A DNA stretch of 64,000 nt from Lithospermum erythrorhizon (GCA_019722365.1 JADFUC010000929.1:55214-119213), one strand, 5' to 3'. Positions 1 through 12,610 are shown, counted from the stretch's first letter. Made by a program: numbers and translations. Notes: generated by a model not told the origin, from the letters alone.

Positions 1-85
1 GGCACACGCTCTTATACACTAAGTATAAGGCACACCTTATACACTAAGTATAAAGGCGCTTGCTTATACACAAAGTATAAGGCTG
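1..85. repeat. LTR subrepeats with CTTATAC/GTATAAG hairpin core
   Basis: Three to four tandem copies of a roughly 27-30 bp unit with core CTTATACACTAAGTATAAGG. Each core is an inverted repeat, CTTATAC and GTATAAG around a 5-nt loop. The same unit recurs in the partner LTR at 7085-7370 and in the long-LTR element at 18899-19320 and 24586-25020, so it is an LTR-internal array rather than a separate satellite. Confidence 0.8.
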
Positions 86-1602
86 ATGTCGTCGCGTATC
101 ACGCGGGAAGGAGATCCTTTTTAACCCACTGTCGTCGATATGGGTCGAATCTTGATGCCGAGTCACCTCAATTAAATGCAGCCAACTCACAGCATTCGCT
201 TCTGATAACCAGCTACTCTGCTCCCAAGCAGTAATATCCAAGCACCTGGCTAAAACATCTCACAATCGTAAGTCAAACAAAATTGTGAGCAAGGCCATAG
301 AATCATAAGTGCGACAAGGCCACGAACTTCAGAGAAATATGAGTTGGGAGTTCGACTGTACTTACCTCGAAGCAATCTTGACGCCCACGAGAATATAATC
401 ACATAATCATATCATGGCTCGCACAAATAAGTCACACATAATCATATGATTTCATATATGTCGTTCTCGCGTAATCACTAACACAATAACATGTTCACAC
501 AATTTTAAAATGAATACATTAAAATGCGCCGTGAGATAAATCTTCCTTCTCGCAGCTACACACTTGAAACCTCGCCGAACATAATCAGTGCTTCCTTACT
601 TTCACGATTAATGCTATGAAACACCCGTAAAGTATAATCAGAGACCTACTATACCACCGGTGATTCTAGAAGATACACCAACAGCTCTTAGGGAACTATC
701 TACAACGGTCTAACATAACTTGAATAAACTATCGAATTATAATAATAATAATCATCGGATATGACAATCAGATCCCATAAATTCCATCTTATCGGCTTTA
801 TCATTTAAAATCAACATAAGTCATTCTAGTTAATCAATGAGTCACAATTAACAACTTTATACTCCAAAATATCAATTTAGCTTCGACTTGGAATGCTACT
901 TTTTCAAATAGCTCACTTTAATCAATTTTAAATCCACCAATTTAACATCGCAACAACATAATAAAAGGTCAACGCAACCTCCTACATTTAAAGTCTTAGA
1001 AATATCAACCCAAAAGTCAGCGGAAAACCTCAAAGTCAACCCAGCGTAACATCCTGGCTTGACCTACAAGTCATGAATTAATCAACATATAAATCATAGA
1101 ACCCATAACCAACTAAGATTCATCATAAAATTGAATTATGGAAAATTCAATTAAAAGTCAACTATCTTCGAAAGCCAAAAATATCTTAAAGACTTAGACT
1201 TTCATACGCCCAACTTCGAAGAATGATAGGGAAAACGATATTCTAAGCGATCTTGAGTTTGGCGACAATCGAAGAAATGGAAGAAAAAATTCAAGGGAGA
1301 AGGAAATCTCGGCCACGAGGAGAAAAGGGAAGAAGATGAATATTGCTTTGTGATGGAGGATAGAGTATGAATAGATATTTAAAAAAACTTCGAGTCCGTT
1401 CGGTTTCGGTTAATTTCTCGGTTTCCGTATTTAAATCTCAACGAACCCGATTTGAAGATAAAATTTTTCAATAGAAAAAGCTCTTAAATTATAAATGCAA
1501 TTCGGCTCAAATAATTTCTGAAATAATATCATCGAAATTATTTATACCGTTCGAATTACGCGACCGAAAAATTTATTTTTTTTTTCGTAACGGGTTATTA
1601 CA
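1..1602 (-). mobile_element. Ty3/gypsy family-A 3' LTR (left end outside window)
   Basis: On the minus strand this LTR begins TGTAATAACCCG at 1602 and runs leftward past position 1. It matches the family-A solo LTR at 53992-56635 over most of its length (the block with TCGAATCTTGATGCCGAG, the shared block near ACACCCGTAAAG, and the TTTTTTTCGTAACGG edge). A complete family-A LTR is about 2.6 kb, so roughly 1 kb should lie outside the window. The purine-rich tract next to it at 1603-1613 marks it as the 3' LTR of the element whose coding region follows to the right on the minus strand. Confidence 0.85.
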
Positions 1603-1613
1603 ATCTACCCACC
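1603..1613 (-). other. Polypurine tract of gypsy element 1
   Basis: Read on the minus strand the bases next to the LTR are AGGTGGGTAGAT, a purine-rich run ending right at the TGTAATAACC LTR start. This is the expected primer site for plus-strand DNA synthesis. The same tract (AAGGTGGGTGGAT) borders the 3' LTR of the long-LTR element at 21062-21074, which links the two families. Confidence 0.7.
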
Positions 1614-1899
1614 TAATAAAATTTCGACCTCGAAATTTGACAACCCAAACAACCAAAAACATATAACAACACAAAATCAAATATCACACAAAATAAAAGC
1701 AATACTAACTCCACTCTCGTCGAAAAGCTGCGGAGATAGCGGTGCCTCATCTAAATCCCCTCCGTTCCCGGTCGCCTCCTACGCCTGATTCCTCGGGACG
1801 CCCATTAAGGCCCTTTACTTTACTCACCGAAACCTTCTCTTTCCGGTCCAAAATGCTGCAGTGCTTTCTCAACGTGAGAGTCTCATCGAAGCTCAGCGG

Positions 1900-3000
1900 G
1901 AGGTGAGCTAAAATATGCGTTAAGTCGGTATGCTTCCTCGAGCGGGATACATAGGCACATTGTGAATCCTATCTAAACTTCCGGAGGCAACGCCAGCCAG
2001 GTAAGCCACGGAGCCAACTCTCCCGAGGATCTCCAGATGGTCAGTATAACGAGGACTGACTTCCGCTCCTCCCCGAGCCGCGTCGACTCCGCTACGAAGA
2101 TACCGGGGGAACACGGTCGCCCAGGCCTCGGCAACCAAGTCTCTTTGCGATGATCACGCATACTTCTTACGCATCTGGCTGTCCTCGAGATCTTCTTGAA
2201 TCAGCGATCCAGCTGCGGAGACTTCGACGGCTGAGGGCCGTGAAACCACTGCACCTCGTTTCCGACAAAGGCGGGTGCGGCGTCTACGCCCCGTCTGATA
2301 CGCAGATGGTGCGTGGGCGTTGTTGTGGCGAACCTCTATCTTGGGTAACTTTCGTCGTCCCGATTCGAGGAGAAGTTCGAGCCTTGAGCCGGGCGTATCG
2401 CCGATGTCCGTATCTTCCTCTGGATTGCCACGTCCCATGCAGAGTTGAAAAGATGTACTCAACTCCGCTCACAGTCCACTAGTGCCTCCACGGAAACCCC
2501 TCCGGAACCTCGAAGTGAATCCTGACGTCATGAGTCGAAATGTCGACACGGAACCCGTCTGGCCTCTGATAGATCACGTAAATCTTATTTAGTCTACCAG
2601 GCCATACATTGAATCGATGGGTAGGAAATGAGCCGACCGATAACCTATCCATAATCACCCAAATCCCATCATGGCCTCAGCGTCTAGGAAGCCCAAACCA
2701 CGAAGTCCGTGGTGATGATACCATGTCGGTCGGGGATAGGAAGAGTACGCAATAAACCCGCGGGATATGCATGCTCGACGCCCCGCTTTCAAGCGTGACC
2801 AACCAACACGAAACTCTGCGATCTCTTCATTCACATTGCAATCGTCGACTTAGATGCAGTGCAGCATCTTTCTTTACCGTATAGGAAGTATTATGGGCCT
2901 ACATCGAATCTCCGCCATTCCATCCCGAATCTGAATTTTCATCCCTCGAGAGCTCCACTTTCTGTCAAATGTGAAATCGGTCGACTCCATCTGTCCTACT
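1900..3000 (-). pseudogene. Ty3/gypsy integrase, C-terminal half, degraded
   Basis: Minus-strand reading in shifting frames gives integrase-like blocks in the usual order. There is a remnant near 2280-2330 of the YGRRC-RTP stretch that follows the catalytic core, then an LIQEDLE...RKK helix near 2160-2220, then a VGSVAYLA / RIHNVP block near 1960-2030 that resembles the C-terminal VGPVAY...LPP...HNVFHVS segment of plant gypsy integrases. Integrase inserts the DNA copy into the chromosome. The frame changes at least four times, so no product is possible from this sequence as written. I did not resolve the HHCC finger or all DDE residues. Placement just upstream (minus strand) of the PPT and 3' LTR is as expected for gypsy order (PR-RT-RH-INT). 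Confidence 0.75.
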
Positions 3001-4300
3001 TGATAACTGCGGTCTGCCAAATGCCATTTTGTATGATGCTAGATTCGATCCGCAGCTATTTGGTCGAACTCTGTATAGTGAAAAACTCCGTCGCTACCGG
3101 CGTCAAATCGACTCATTTGTTCGTCTACTCTCTGTGTCCTTTGATTTCCCACCTGCTGTTGGCATCGACTCTACGTTTACGCCCCTTGGGTGATACTCAA
3201 TGGTAAGTGCAATGTTGACTCCATCCATCACTGCACTCAAATTCAAATCTATGCTGCGTCGGTGGAAATACTTCAAACTTTTATGATCGGTAAAAATCGC
3301 GTTAGCTTAAATCTGAGATAGTGTCTCATGAATTTGGCCTTAGACTATCCTTCTGTAGCTTCGAATCATGGGTCGGATAGTTCTTCGTGATTTCTCAAGC
3401 GTCGGGAAGCATAGGCAATCACCTTCCCGTGCATCGAGCCTTTTGATAAGTCTGACATCACTAAATCACGTAGCCACCGGAGCAGACGATATCGCCTTTG
3501 GGCCGAAGTCAACTTCACTTTAATACCTGAAGCTTGATCCTGCATAATCATCATCCCGGATAAAGCGGAACCCGCACTTACGGTCAGCACAGTCAATGGC
3601 GTGGCGATCAAATAAAAGTCCTTGATGAATCTCTGTAATAACCGAGGTAACCCCCGAAACTCACAACACAAGTCGCAACATGGGGCCGGCTCCAGTGTTC
3701 CACGGCATCCACCTTACGTGAGGTCCACACAAACTCACCCTCGCTTGAGAGAAATCCCGCGAGCCGGGGTATTACTTTCGCCCAGCAGTGTTAGAAACTT
3801 GGCACTTACAGCGAGGTCAGGCGTAGGACCTCAGCCGTCTGCAAATCCTACCGTATTCTCTCTCCCTCGAGAATATATCGAGAATATCATCAATGAATAC
3901 CACACCAAACTCATCCGGATACTCTCGAAACACTTGGTTCAATAAATCCATAAAAAGCACTTGATCGTTTGTCAATCAAATGGCATCAACATAATTTCAT
4001 AATGTCATACTTGAGATCGAAAAGCGATTTCGGAATATCTACTCACTTTGATCTCAGCGTGATAACGGACCGCCGTCAATCTTGAGAACACCTTGGCATC
4101 CTTGATTGATCTTGTCGTCAGTGCAGGCAATGGGTATCGGTTCTTAATGGTCACTTTATTGTTTTTATAGTCGATCTGCTTTCATTCGAACCATCCTTCT
4201 TTCTGAAACAACACTTGTGCACCCGCATAGACACACCGATTACGATGAACCCCGCGTCAACAACTCTACTGTAGCGAGTCCGTAATTCACGCAGCTGTTG
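3000..4300 (-). pseudogene. Ty3/gypsy reverse transcriptase and RNase H, degraded
   Basis: The RT begins near 4290 with an ELRT...DAGFI block followed by FRKKDGS, the usual start of plant gypsy RT. The catalytic YxDD box is present as FIDDIL at 3882-3897. A long open stretch at 3366-3671 (101 codons, minus) carries FIKDFYLIATPLT, the connection domain, and ends in VIAYASRRLRNHEE, typical of the RNase H linked to plant gypsy RTs. IFTDHKSLKY, the conserved RNase H block, is near 3250-3290. RT and RNase H copy the RNA genome and remove the template. Several frameshifts and stops separate these blocks, so the gene is inactive as written, although the order is complete and the residues are well conserved. 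The chromovirus/Tekay-like clade is plausible but I did not find a chromodomain. Confidence 0.85.
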
Positions 4301-4304
4301 AATA

Positions 4305-4930
4305 TCACATGCGATTGGAAGAAATTGGTGCCGTGCAGGAATAACACCGATACTTGAGTGTTCCTTTACGTGATCGGTAAGTCCTCGGGAAAACATCCTT
4401 GAACTCTCTAACAACCAGCGCATCCTCTACACGCCTGTACGTACTCAAATCAACGCGTACCCCAGGGCAATACACCCTTTCGAGATCAATCTCACAGCAC
4501 CGAAGTCGCGACCTGAAACTTCGAAGGAAAATCTTTACGTCTCCGCCAGGCCGGATATCGATCTCATAGAACACACAAAAGTAATCTCCTTCCGATGGCA
4601 ATCAATAATGACATGATGTTTCCCCAACCAATCCATACCCAAGATAAGATCAAAATCAGAAAGCTCAAATGGAAGTAAATCAACAGACAACAACGACCCT
4701 GAAGCGATCAAGGGCGGTCTACATACGTCCCAACATGGCCCGACCTCCCTACTTGTCATAATCTCAAGTGGAACAGGCAAAGGCACACAACATACAGATA
4801 AAGGCGGAAATAAAACTTCTGCCGAAACAAAAGAATCACGTAGCGGAATCCAAACAACACCACAGCCTCGATATAAATACGAAATAATGAACTTTTGTCT
4901 AGCTGGCTAGGGGTATCGCATGTCTCTGAT
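4305..4930 (-). pseudogene. Ty3/gypsy protease and protease-RT linker, degraded
   Basis: The open stretch at 4535-4786 (83 codons, minus) contains LSDFDLILGMDWLGKHH followed by IIDCHRKEITF. This is the hallmark ILGMDWL block downstream of the retropepsin active site in plant gypsy polyproteins. The active-site DTG-A-S region should lie at about 4880-4920. There I see only a distorted DT...S remnant, so the catalytic motif is lost or misread. The next frame (4305-4601) has VVREFKDVFP, the linker to RT. The protease would process Gag-Pol. Confidence 0.8.
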
Positions 4931-5149
4931 GAGTACTTGGCGTGAATCGGCCTCGACCCGACTCCCGCTCGGCTGCTACCACGACACTCCTCACGAGGTC
5001 CTCTGACTCAATATCCCGGCCGCTGACGTGAATGGAAACCACCGCGGCTCCCCGGGATAACGCCTCTGACGAGTGAGCGAGGTCTTGGCGTACTAAGCGC
5101 CTCTCTACTTAATAAGCGGGAACGATCCTTCGCGGATGTCTGGTGCCGA

Positions 5150-6250
5150 TAACATGAAGCCACCCTCGCAGAGCAATCTTGCTTTTGTGCCCAATCGACA
5201 TAGCGGTAACAGCGGATACCTCTCGAACCCCAGGAGGCTCACTACGGACCCCGCCGCGTCTCGCGAGGCGCCAGCCGTCTTGAAGGAGTAGTAACATAAC
5301 TCAGGCTGGCCAGACATGATGACTCTGCCCGGGGCGACTTCTTTGGTCCGTCCTCCTCGAACTCCTAGAGCTAGAAGGCCTACCGGAATAGAAAGCTTGG
5401 TCGACTCGCCGCCGTCCCGTCGCTGGGCTGCGACTCCGTTTCCATCTTGTTTGCATTCCTCCTGACATGGAAACTAGTAAAATCCATCGGTGAGATCGGT
5501 ATGCCCCGTCAACCCATCCTTGAATCTAATGATCCCTCTTCGCCTCTAGGATAAACATCGGGAAGTAGTCGGCGCGGAATCATTGAAGCTATGCGCTCAG
5601 GCGTGACCTCGAACCTGTGTCCAGCGAAATCGGCTCTCTTTCCCAGGGAGGCCGCCATGTAGGTTTCTAAGCAATATTCTCGGAAGAGCTCAAAATCGCT
5701 CCCAGCTGAACACTCCCCTACCATGATCGAGAGGCAGCTCGGGTTCTCAGCAGGTCATGGGCGCCTACGTGAAGTCTATAAAGTAGCAAAACTTCACTCT
5801 CGTCTCGCCCACTTGATCCCCATCGGCTCAAAGATAGACTTCATATCCGGATGAACTTCGATAGCCTACTACGGCGAGGAACCCATGAAACGGAGGATCC
5901 GGCTTCCTGAGCCGATCAAGCAAGCTTTGCTGCGGAATTGACCCGCATTCTTCGACCGCTTTGAGCATTCCGCAGCCTCCTGCGAGGTCCGCATGACCTC
6001 CACCGACATGCTTTCGAAGGCGCACCTCCGGACCTGCTTTGGTCATGTACTTTCATCGGCAATTGCTCTACCACTGCAATTTCGACTCCTCTATTTTGCA
6101 GACCTCTCGCTCTGCCTACGCCCTCGAACTCTAGGTAGCGTCCTCGGCAGTCTACGCAACAAAGAAAAAGACTCGGATCTTTTAGAAAAGACACCACTCA
6201 TGACGACTCGAGGAAAACAAGTAGGCACACAACCCAAATACAGGATACTG
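5150..6250 (-). pseudogene. Ty3/gypsy gag with zinc-knuckle remnant, degraded
   Basis: Minus-strand fragments match the usual plant gypsy Gag order. RLRKPDPPFHGF lies near 5900-5920 (the L-PP-FHG block that opens the retrotrans_gag domain). An FELFREYCLETY...KRADF segment lies in the open stretch 5509-5724 (the F..YFP...KR.EF block). A CYRY...H...C stretch near 5190-5215 looks like a CCHC zinc knuckle with one Cys changed. Gag forms the particle and binds RNA through the knuckle. At least three frames are used and no single open frame covers the domain. The gene sits directly downstream (minus) of the PBS, as expected. Confidence 0.75.
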
Positions 6251-6253
6251 ATG

Positions 6254-6277
6254 TCGAGCCTAGCTCGTACCAAAATT
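6254..6277 (-). other. Primer-binding site (initiator Met-tRNA type), gypsy element 1
   Basis: On the minus strand, just inside the 5' LTR, the sequence reads TTTGGTACGAGCTAGGCTC. This is close to TGGTATCAGAGCC, the 3' end complement of initiator Met-tRNA. The intact version occurs in the long-LTR element at 23018-23030, which supports the assignment. Confidence 0.6.
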
Positions 6278-6278
6278 A

Positions 6279-7393
6279 GCAGCTCGCCCGGTCGGCCGCC
6301 ACGAGGTGAGTCATTATAATCCCAGGAACACGAGAATCACCCGGCCGATGGGCGACTCGGTTTAAAACTACTCGTTTCTTCAAAATATGATTACGTATAA
6401 TATTACCAAAATAATCACGGTTAAAAATTTGCAATCCATCGGGTGATATCAACCAACTTGACTCCATATATATATATAACATATCCCCGAATAAGCATTA
6501 ATGCGGGAAGGAAATACAAAAGAGAGTAGAAATCTTATACTCGAGAATACAAAATGAAAGCGCCGACAAGGCTAAAAAGTTTCAAAGGAAAATACAACAA
6601 TCAAAAGCAGGTTGACAACACATCAAAATCGGTATGAGGATCCTGCGCGCCCGATCTTTCGCTTTAGCCGCTCGGACAAAACTCTGTAGCTTGACCTCTT
6701 GCTCAGCTACCGCCCCAATGACGGCACAAATGAAATCTTTGATCACAGCAGGTGTAGCCGCTGAAGCTTAGTGAAACTTAGCGAGGTGAACTTACCATAC
6801 GGAATGAGTGTTATTAATATAATAGTGAATATGAATAAAACCATATATCGAGGACTACCAAAAGGTCATCTGACATGATTCCTTGAAGTCTCGGACATAA
6901 TACATGAAGATAATGAAGGTTTAAATGACCTTGCTTCGAGAAAGAAATCAATGAAACATTTCACGACTAAAACTCACAGTCGTGAACCTCGGATATCTCG
7001 TATTCCCTTTGATTATACACGACCTCCCAATGCGCGTATACTCGATCCGTTTACTGCGAGGAATGGACTAATCAAACATATACCGCGGTATAAGGTAAAA
7101 CACTTGCCCATACACAAAGTATAAGGTACACGCGCTTATACACAAAGAGTATAAAGGCGCGTCCTTATTTCATGCACATAAGTCTGAGAGCACTTGCCTT
7201 GTTTTCTTATCGCTAAGTATAAGATGCGCGCTCTTATACGCGAGTATAAGACGCGCTTATACACTAAGTATAAAATGGCCTTGTATTTATACACTAAGTA
7301 TAAGACACGCATTTCTTATACACTAAGTATAAAGGCGCATTTTTATACACTAAGTATAAGGCACGTATAAATCGCGTATCACAACGAGGAAAG
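6279..7393 (-). mobile_element. Gypsy family-A 5' LTR, left segment
   Basis: This begins with the same GGTCGGCCGCC / ACACGAGA / GGGCGACT...TTTAAAACTACT block as the family-A solo LTR at 53992. It continues through the region with GGTATGAGGATCCT and the hairpin subrepeats at 7085-7370. It stops abruptly at 7393 where copia-1 begins. The rest of the same LTR resumes at 15985. Confidence 0.85.
7085..7370. repeat. Hairpin subrepeat array in family-A 5' LTR
   Basis: About eight copies of a 25-35 bp unit with core CTTATACACTAAGTATAAG. Arms are mostly conserved while spacer and flanks vary (for example ACAAA or ACTAA in the loop). The matching array in the 3' LTR is at positions 1-85 and continues off the window. 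Confidence 0.8.
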
Positions 7394-8389
7394 TGTTGAA
7401 ATCAATGAGAATTGGTTCCATTTATTATACTGTTGCGACGATTGTGTAGCAATTCATTTACAGGTTAGGTTAAATGTGATTGCTCAGGAACTTAGTGTTC
7501 AACTTAGTAATTGTATATTACTAGTGTGAGTTCATGATAATTAAGGGTTATGAGGCGATTCTTGAATGCTTTTCGTTAATCGTTATAATAATAGTAATTA
7601 TTGATTATTATTATTATCTGACTCTTATTATCGAGCACAGAAGGTCATGTAGCATCTGATGACGTTGAGTTATATTTCATGTATGAAATTAAAGAGAACT
7701 ATATAATTGAGAAATGTATTTCACCGATTACAAGGATGCGTTTTATGTAGAATATCGATTGAACAAATAGAATCGATTAAATAGTTGTTGAATTGGTTCG
7801 AATAATTTAGTATTTATCGATAGCAGAAAGATTATTGATATTGACTCATTCTTATTTAATTAGGCAATTAAATAGTTATTTCAAATGCTTGACTTCGTTA
7901 ATTATCTTAGCGAACTAATAGAGGTTAACGGTCAACTAATCTTATGGGTTGCTTATCGGGCTTGTTTTAACTGTACATATAAAACTTTAGGGTTTTTCAT
8001 CATAAGTTTTTGTAAACTTTTTCTGAAAAATCTAATAGTAGCCGCCCACCCCCACTTTGGCGAAGTCTCCCAATTTTGGGGTTTCTGGTTTGTTCATCAT
8101 GTTTTACTAGCGTAGATTAGTTCTTGATTGACCCCTCACGGTGTGGACTAACTAGAGATATAAATACGATTGATATTACTGACAAGGAGGCTGAAGGAAG
8201 TCAAATTCACGTTGTGAATTTGAAGCGTCAATGAATTTTGGTGGAATTTCTTTCATTTGTATTTGTAAGTCATACGTTAAAACATAATTAATTATATGTT
8301 TTTATATTGAATAATGTAGTATGCACTTTAAAGATCTGCGGAACTATGGATTTGTATTTATGCTCACATATCCATAGTAATTTTCTCCA
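7394..8389 (+). repeat. copia-1 5' LTR
   Basis: Starts TGTTGAAATCAATGAGAATT and ends TTTTCTCCA. The 3' copy at 15036-15984 matches from end to end with scattered substitutions and indels. It contains TTATTATTATT runs and a perfect 10-bp hairpin at 8201-8223. Confidence 0.88.
8201..8223. repeat. Hairpin in copia-1 LTR
   Basis: TCAAATTCAC and GTGAATTTGA flank a GTT loop. The 3' LTR keeps it unchanged at 15809-15831. It is a possible RNA stem-loop near the 3' end of the LTR. Confidence 0.6.
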
Positions 8390-8403
8390 GTGGCATCATG
8401 GGC
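8390..8403 (+). other. Degenerate PBS of copia-1
   Basis: TGGCATCATGGGC directly follows the LTR and is a diverged form of TGGTATCAGAGC (initiator Met-tRNA). The position is right but several bases differ. Confidence 0.45.
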
Positions 8404-10460
8404 AAATTAAAGTTGCTTTACATTATTTATTTATGCTTGTTTTGTTTTTATCAATTTTTTATTTGATTAATTACATTCATATATTTAATTGATAAATATA
8501 TAGTGAGAATAAATCACCGTGTTCTTGATTATTGATTTACACATGTGTTACAAGTTTATGATGATGTATTATCGTATTTTACATTACTTGTGGATTTTGT
8601 TCGTAAATTAAAGGGCAATTTAATTGATTTTGTTTCAAAAGCAGTTTTGTAAAACGTGTTTAGAGTGTAAAATTTTGTAAAATTAAAACCCTAATTTTTA
8701 CGGAACTTAGAGATGCCCGTAGAAGATGCATTAAATTTCATAATTTTTGGATTTTTCTAAGTGCCTCAAAACAATTTAGATTTCTGGACTGTTTTAATTA
8801 ATAATTAAATATGAAAATTTATTATAATGAACGACGATTAAGGATTTGTTCAAGAAAATTATGGAGTTTAACATGTTCGAATTTCATAAATTTGAAAAAA
8901 TTTAAAAAGCCTCAAAAGCGATTCTACAAGCGAATTAAATTAAATGCAGCAGAGTTAAATATGGTATTATTACCATAAATCGGCCGACCGACTTCAGCGA
9001 CCTGCAGGCGTCCGGTCTCGGATCGGGAGTGATTTTAGTACCCCTTGATAGCAGTCGGACGAAGCGACTGGGGAGAGGCGCGTGTGGAGCCGTGAACTCA
9101 TGGGCGGTCGTCAGAGCCCGTTATGGCGTGTGCCTAATTTTTGAAAACCACCCCAATTCCGAATTTATTCCTTATTTTGGTTTTCACAAAATTATGGGAC
9201 TAGTTATATTCGGTTTATTGATTATTTGTCATTTTAATCAACTAATTAGTGTAATTAATTATGTGATGACAATTAATTAATTTTCTTTATATTATATCTT
9301 TTTAGAAATTAATTTAAAGTGATATAAACGATTATATTAACAATTTCACTACTTAATGTATTTTTAGAATATATTTAATGATGAATATTTTTCTATAATA
9401 TGTATCACGGTTAATAATTATTGTTAATAATTATTAATTGACATGTAATATGATAATTGAGTTTATATTAAATAATTTTAATATGTGTAATTACATGGAT
9501 TAATTAATTTGATAATTACAAACATGCATTTTCGATGCCATTTAAAATATTTATTAAGTTCATTGTGTAGATTTAATAAAAGTGCCTATATTTTGTAATT
9601 GATTGGAATGGAAGTATATAGATATGGCCCGTTTATTTATTTTTTCGATTGCGAACCGTAATGTTGTAAATGATATGCAGTCGTATTTCTTGTGTTATTT
9701 ATTTCTTGTTTTACCCTTGAGGAAACTGTCTAAGATGGGTTAGTATGCTAAATGTGTAACAAGTGAAGATATTGAGATCATTTCACGGTGGTGATCTTGG
9801 TGGACTTAGATGGATCGAGGAAGTACAAGATACAAGAATTGGGAGCATATTTAGTATTTGATAAATACTTGTAATAGGTTCTAGGGCATATCGTATATCT
9901 GTGAATGTGCATTACTTGTTTTATTTTTTCATGTTGCATGTATTGCTTGATTATGTGCTAGTATCGTAGGTAAATGAAAACAAAGTAATAATAATCTCAC
10001 CAATTAAAATTTAAACAAGTATCGAAGCGATTTAAAGTTGTGCAATCAAGCTGCATCGATTAGGCGCCTGCGTGATGGCGAGATTATTCTGATATTTTGA
10101 TATGACAATGGATCATGTTGAAGTGATGATTTCCATGCGTTGTGGGCTTCGGATGATCAATCCAAGTATGCCTTTAGTTTTAATTGGTATGTAACCGGTT
10201 TCGGAGATACAAATGTTGGGTAGCATCCTGTAGAGATGCTAGTGACACAGAGTTATGTAGTTTTACATTATTGGTTGCGACTACTATAAGCTTTGGATTC
10301 AAAATGTAGCGGTGTTGCCATTTGAATTTAAGTGTAATAGTCTTGATACTAATATATTTCGTGAGATTTGAAGTATTAGCATTTGCTACAATTTATTTGT
10401 AAGTGTTTTAACATGATAGTTTACTGGTGTTATTTTATTTACTTATTCTTGTAAATTAAT
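8404..10460 (+). other. Long untranslated leader of copia-1
   Basis: About 2 kb between PBS and the first recognisable gag codon. Most is AT-rich with no coding resemblance. A short GC-rich island at about 8985-9130 interrupts it. I see no recognisable gene here. It may be a true long leader or hold an undetected insertion. Confidence 0.5.
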
Positions 10461-11200
10461 ATGGCTACAGCTAGAACTACGCTTGAGCTACATTAACTTT
10501 CGGCTAACGTGTATGATGGTGCAAATTTTGAGGCGTGGTCTCGTGAGTTGAGTTGTGCTTCAAGTTGCCACGGGATTGAATAAATTAACGTATAAAAATT
10601 CCTATAAGACCTTAAGGGACTTGATGTATGCGCACGGAAGAAATATGAGTTAATAAGAAGGACTATACAAGCGCCAAAGTATGTATGCTTACTCGGATGG
10701 AGCAGTTTCGGGCTACGTATGATGAAATTATCACGTATATGACATTTATCGAAGCTCTTGAGTAGATAGAAGGCGTGCGAGAATATAATCACGAAACTTT
10801 TCGTGCCTGGGTATTTGAGGCCAATCTGGCCGATTACGATTCGCTTGAGGTAATGGATACGTGGCGGTGCAGATCCTTCGGGGATGCGGATAAGCCCCGA
10901 GTTAGAGTTCTTTATTACCATGAGATCTTGCTTTAGTCGATATATGTCTAATTATATCAAGGCTATAAGCAGTGCAAGGAGTCTCGATCAGCCACCGTAA
11001 AGGGTCGTAAACAAATAGCATTAGCGTGCTAATGAGTTTTAGATATGAATAAGGGTCTTCGCTTCTACTGTCGTTGCCTCTAGCGGTAAACATCGTAAGA
11101 CAGAGAAGGGCAAGGGTGTCTCTGCAGATGACATCTGCCACTATTGCAAAACTCGAGGGTCCTTGGAAGCGGCACAGCTAGGAGATTCAATCGAGATAGG
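10461..11200 (+). pseudogene. copia-1 gag, degraded
   Basis: Starts at ATG 10461 with MATARTT, followed in shifted frames by YDGANFEAWSRE, the usual opening of a plant copia Gag (the NxxxW block). A CCHC zinc knuckle is readable at 11128-11170 as DDICHYCKTRG...K, preceded by a basic stretch. Gag packages the RNA. The frame breaks within the first 40 bases after ATG, again near 10700 and near 11170, so no complete Gag is encoded. Confidence 0.75.
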
Positions 11201-11272
11201 AAAAAAATTGTTTAATAAACACCGAGCCTAAAAGGTGTGTATGTTATTGAAGTTTGTACAACTTCTAATTTT

Positions 11273-12610
11273 ATACGTGGGTGCTAGACACCGGTTGTAG
11301 TTCATATTTGTCGTAATATCACGGGAACTTCCAGTCAAGTAGAAGACTTCAGAAAGAGGGAAATGGATCTGCGTGTGATGGTAGCGAAGGTTGCGGCCAC
11401 TGATAGGATCCATTAGTTAAATTTGTCCACGGGCCTTGTTTTGAACTTATCTCAGGTTTACTATGTACTGCAATTTGCGAGAATATTATTCCCCATTTGT
11501 TTTGAATAATGATGGTTTCGTTTTCAATAGATCGATGAATTTAGGATGCGGGAATGGGGTAGTATTTAGTGCAGCCTCCCTTCAAAATGGTCTATACGTT
11601 TTAGACTGATTAATGAGTCATATAACATAAACTTAAGCGGAATAAGCCCTAACGACTTAAACCAAACATACCTATGGCATTGAGACTAGGTCGCGTGCGA
11701 AGCAGAATCAAGCTCATTTCCGATTGGAATACTTGAAGGTTTCGATTATGAATCATGCGATAAGTGTGAGTCTTGCCTTACAGGCAAATGACCAAAATGC
11801 CTTTCGCTGGCTTAAATGAAAGGGCAAGTGATTTGTGGGGATGTCATACGATGTATGTGGGCGATGAACACATGCGAAGGAGGTTATAAGCTTGCCATTA
11901 CGTTTAACATTGACTACGGTAAATGCGGTTTTTGTATACGATGAGACACAAACACGAGTCCTTTGAGAAATTCAGGGAGTTCCAAAATGAAGTACAAAAC
12001 CAATTGAACAAGACAATACAAAGATTCTCTGGAGTGCGATAGAGGTGGAGAATATTTGGAATCACGAGTTGATACTCGTCTTAGAGAGTGTAGGTATTGT
12101 TTACTTGACTCGACTCCAGCCCGAAGGTATCTGACATAATATAGGCGTGTCAGAAAGGAGAAATCGGCTTACTTCTTGACATGGTTCGATCTATGATAAA
12201 ACCTATCACGATCACCCGATTAATTTACGGGGATATCTTGGCTTAAGCGCGACACTGCAGCTAAGCAGGATGTCCAACGAGTCGGCCGAGATAAAACTCC
12301 CGTGAAGCGTGGTTTGGGAAGATTCCCAAGTTGGGTTTTTTCAAGATTTGGAGCTGTGAAGCTTATGTTAAGAGATTGACAAAAGATAAACTTGCGCCAA
12401 AATCTGATAAATGCTATTTCATAGGATATCAGGAAAGCAGGTTAGTTCTACTTCTACGAAGCGGGGAGAATAAAATCTTCATTGCGGAACAGTATTCCTT
12501 GAAAGGAATATACGTCGAAAGGACTAGAAGTAATGGTGTTCATCTTGATGAAGCTCGAGGCGATCCACGGAGGCATTGGAAGAACCAACCCTTAGGAGAT
12601 CCATGAGGGA
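11273..12610 (+). pseudogene. copia-1 protease and integrase, degraded
   Basis: The protease active site is clear as WVLDTG at 11277-11297. After a decayed pre-integrase region, TKMPFAG near 11790-11810 and the D of the catalytic triad in a DVCGPMNT-like block near 11845-11870 mark the integrase. GYKLAITF...YGK follows at 11885-11920. The second half, in one open stretch at 12331-12606, carries GFFKIWSCEAYVKR and KSDKCYFIGY, the conserved end of the copia integrase core. The order PR-INT-RT is diagnostic of Ty1/copia. Several stops and frameshifts lie between these blocks. Confidence 0.85.

Noticed and set aside
1..85. CRISPR-like array
   Set aside because: Regular repeats, but spacers are not unique; units are LTR tandem repeats in a plant genome.
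2150..2482. Plus-strand open stretch of 110 codons
   Set aside because: It is the complement of the degraded gypsy integrase on the minus strand; no domain on plus.
2859..3206. Plus-strand open stretch of 115 codons
   Set aside because: Shadow of the gypsy RNase H-integrase region.
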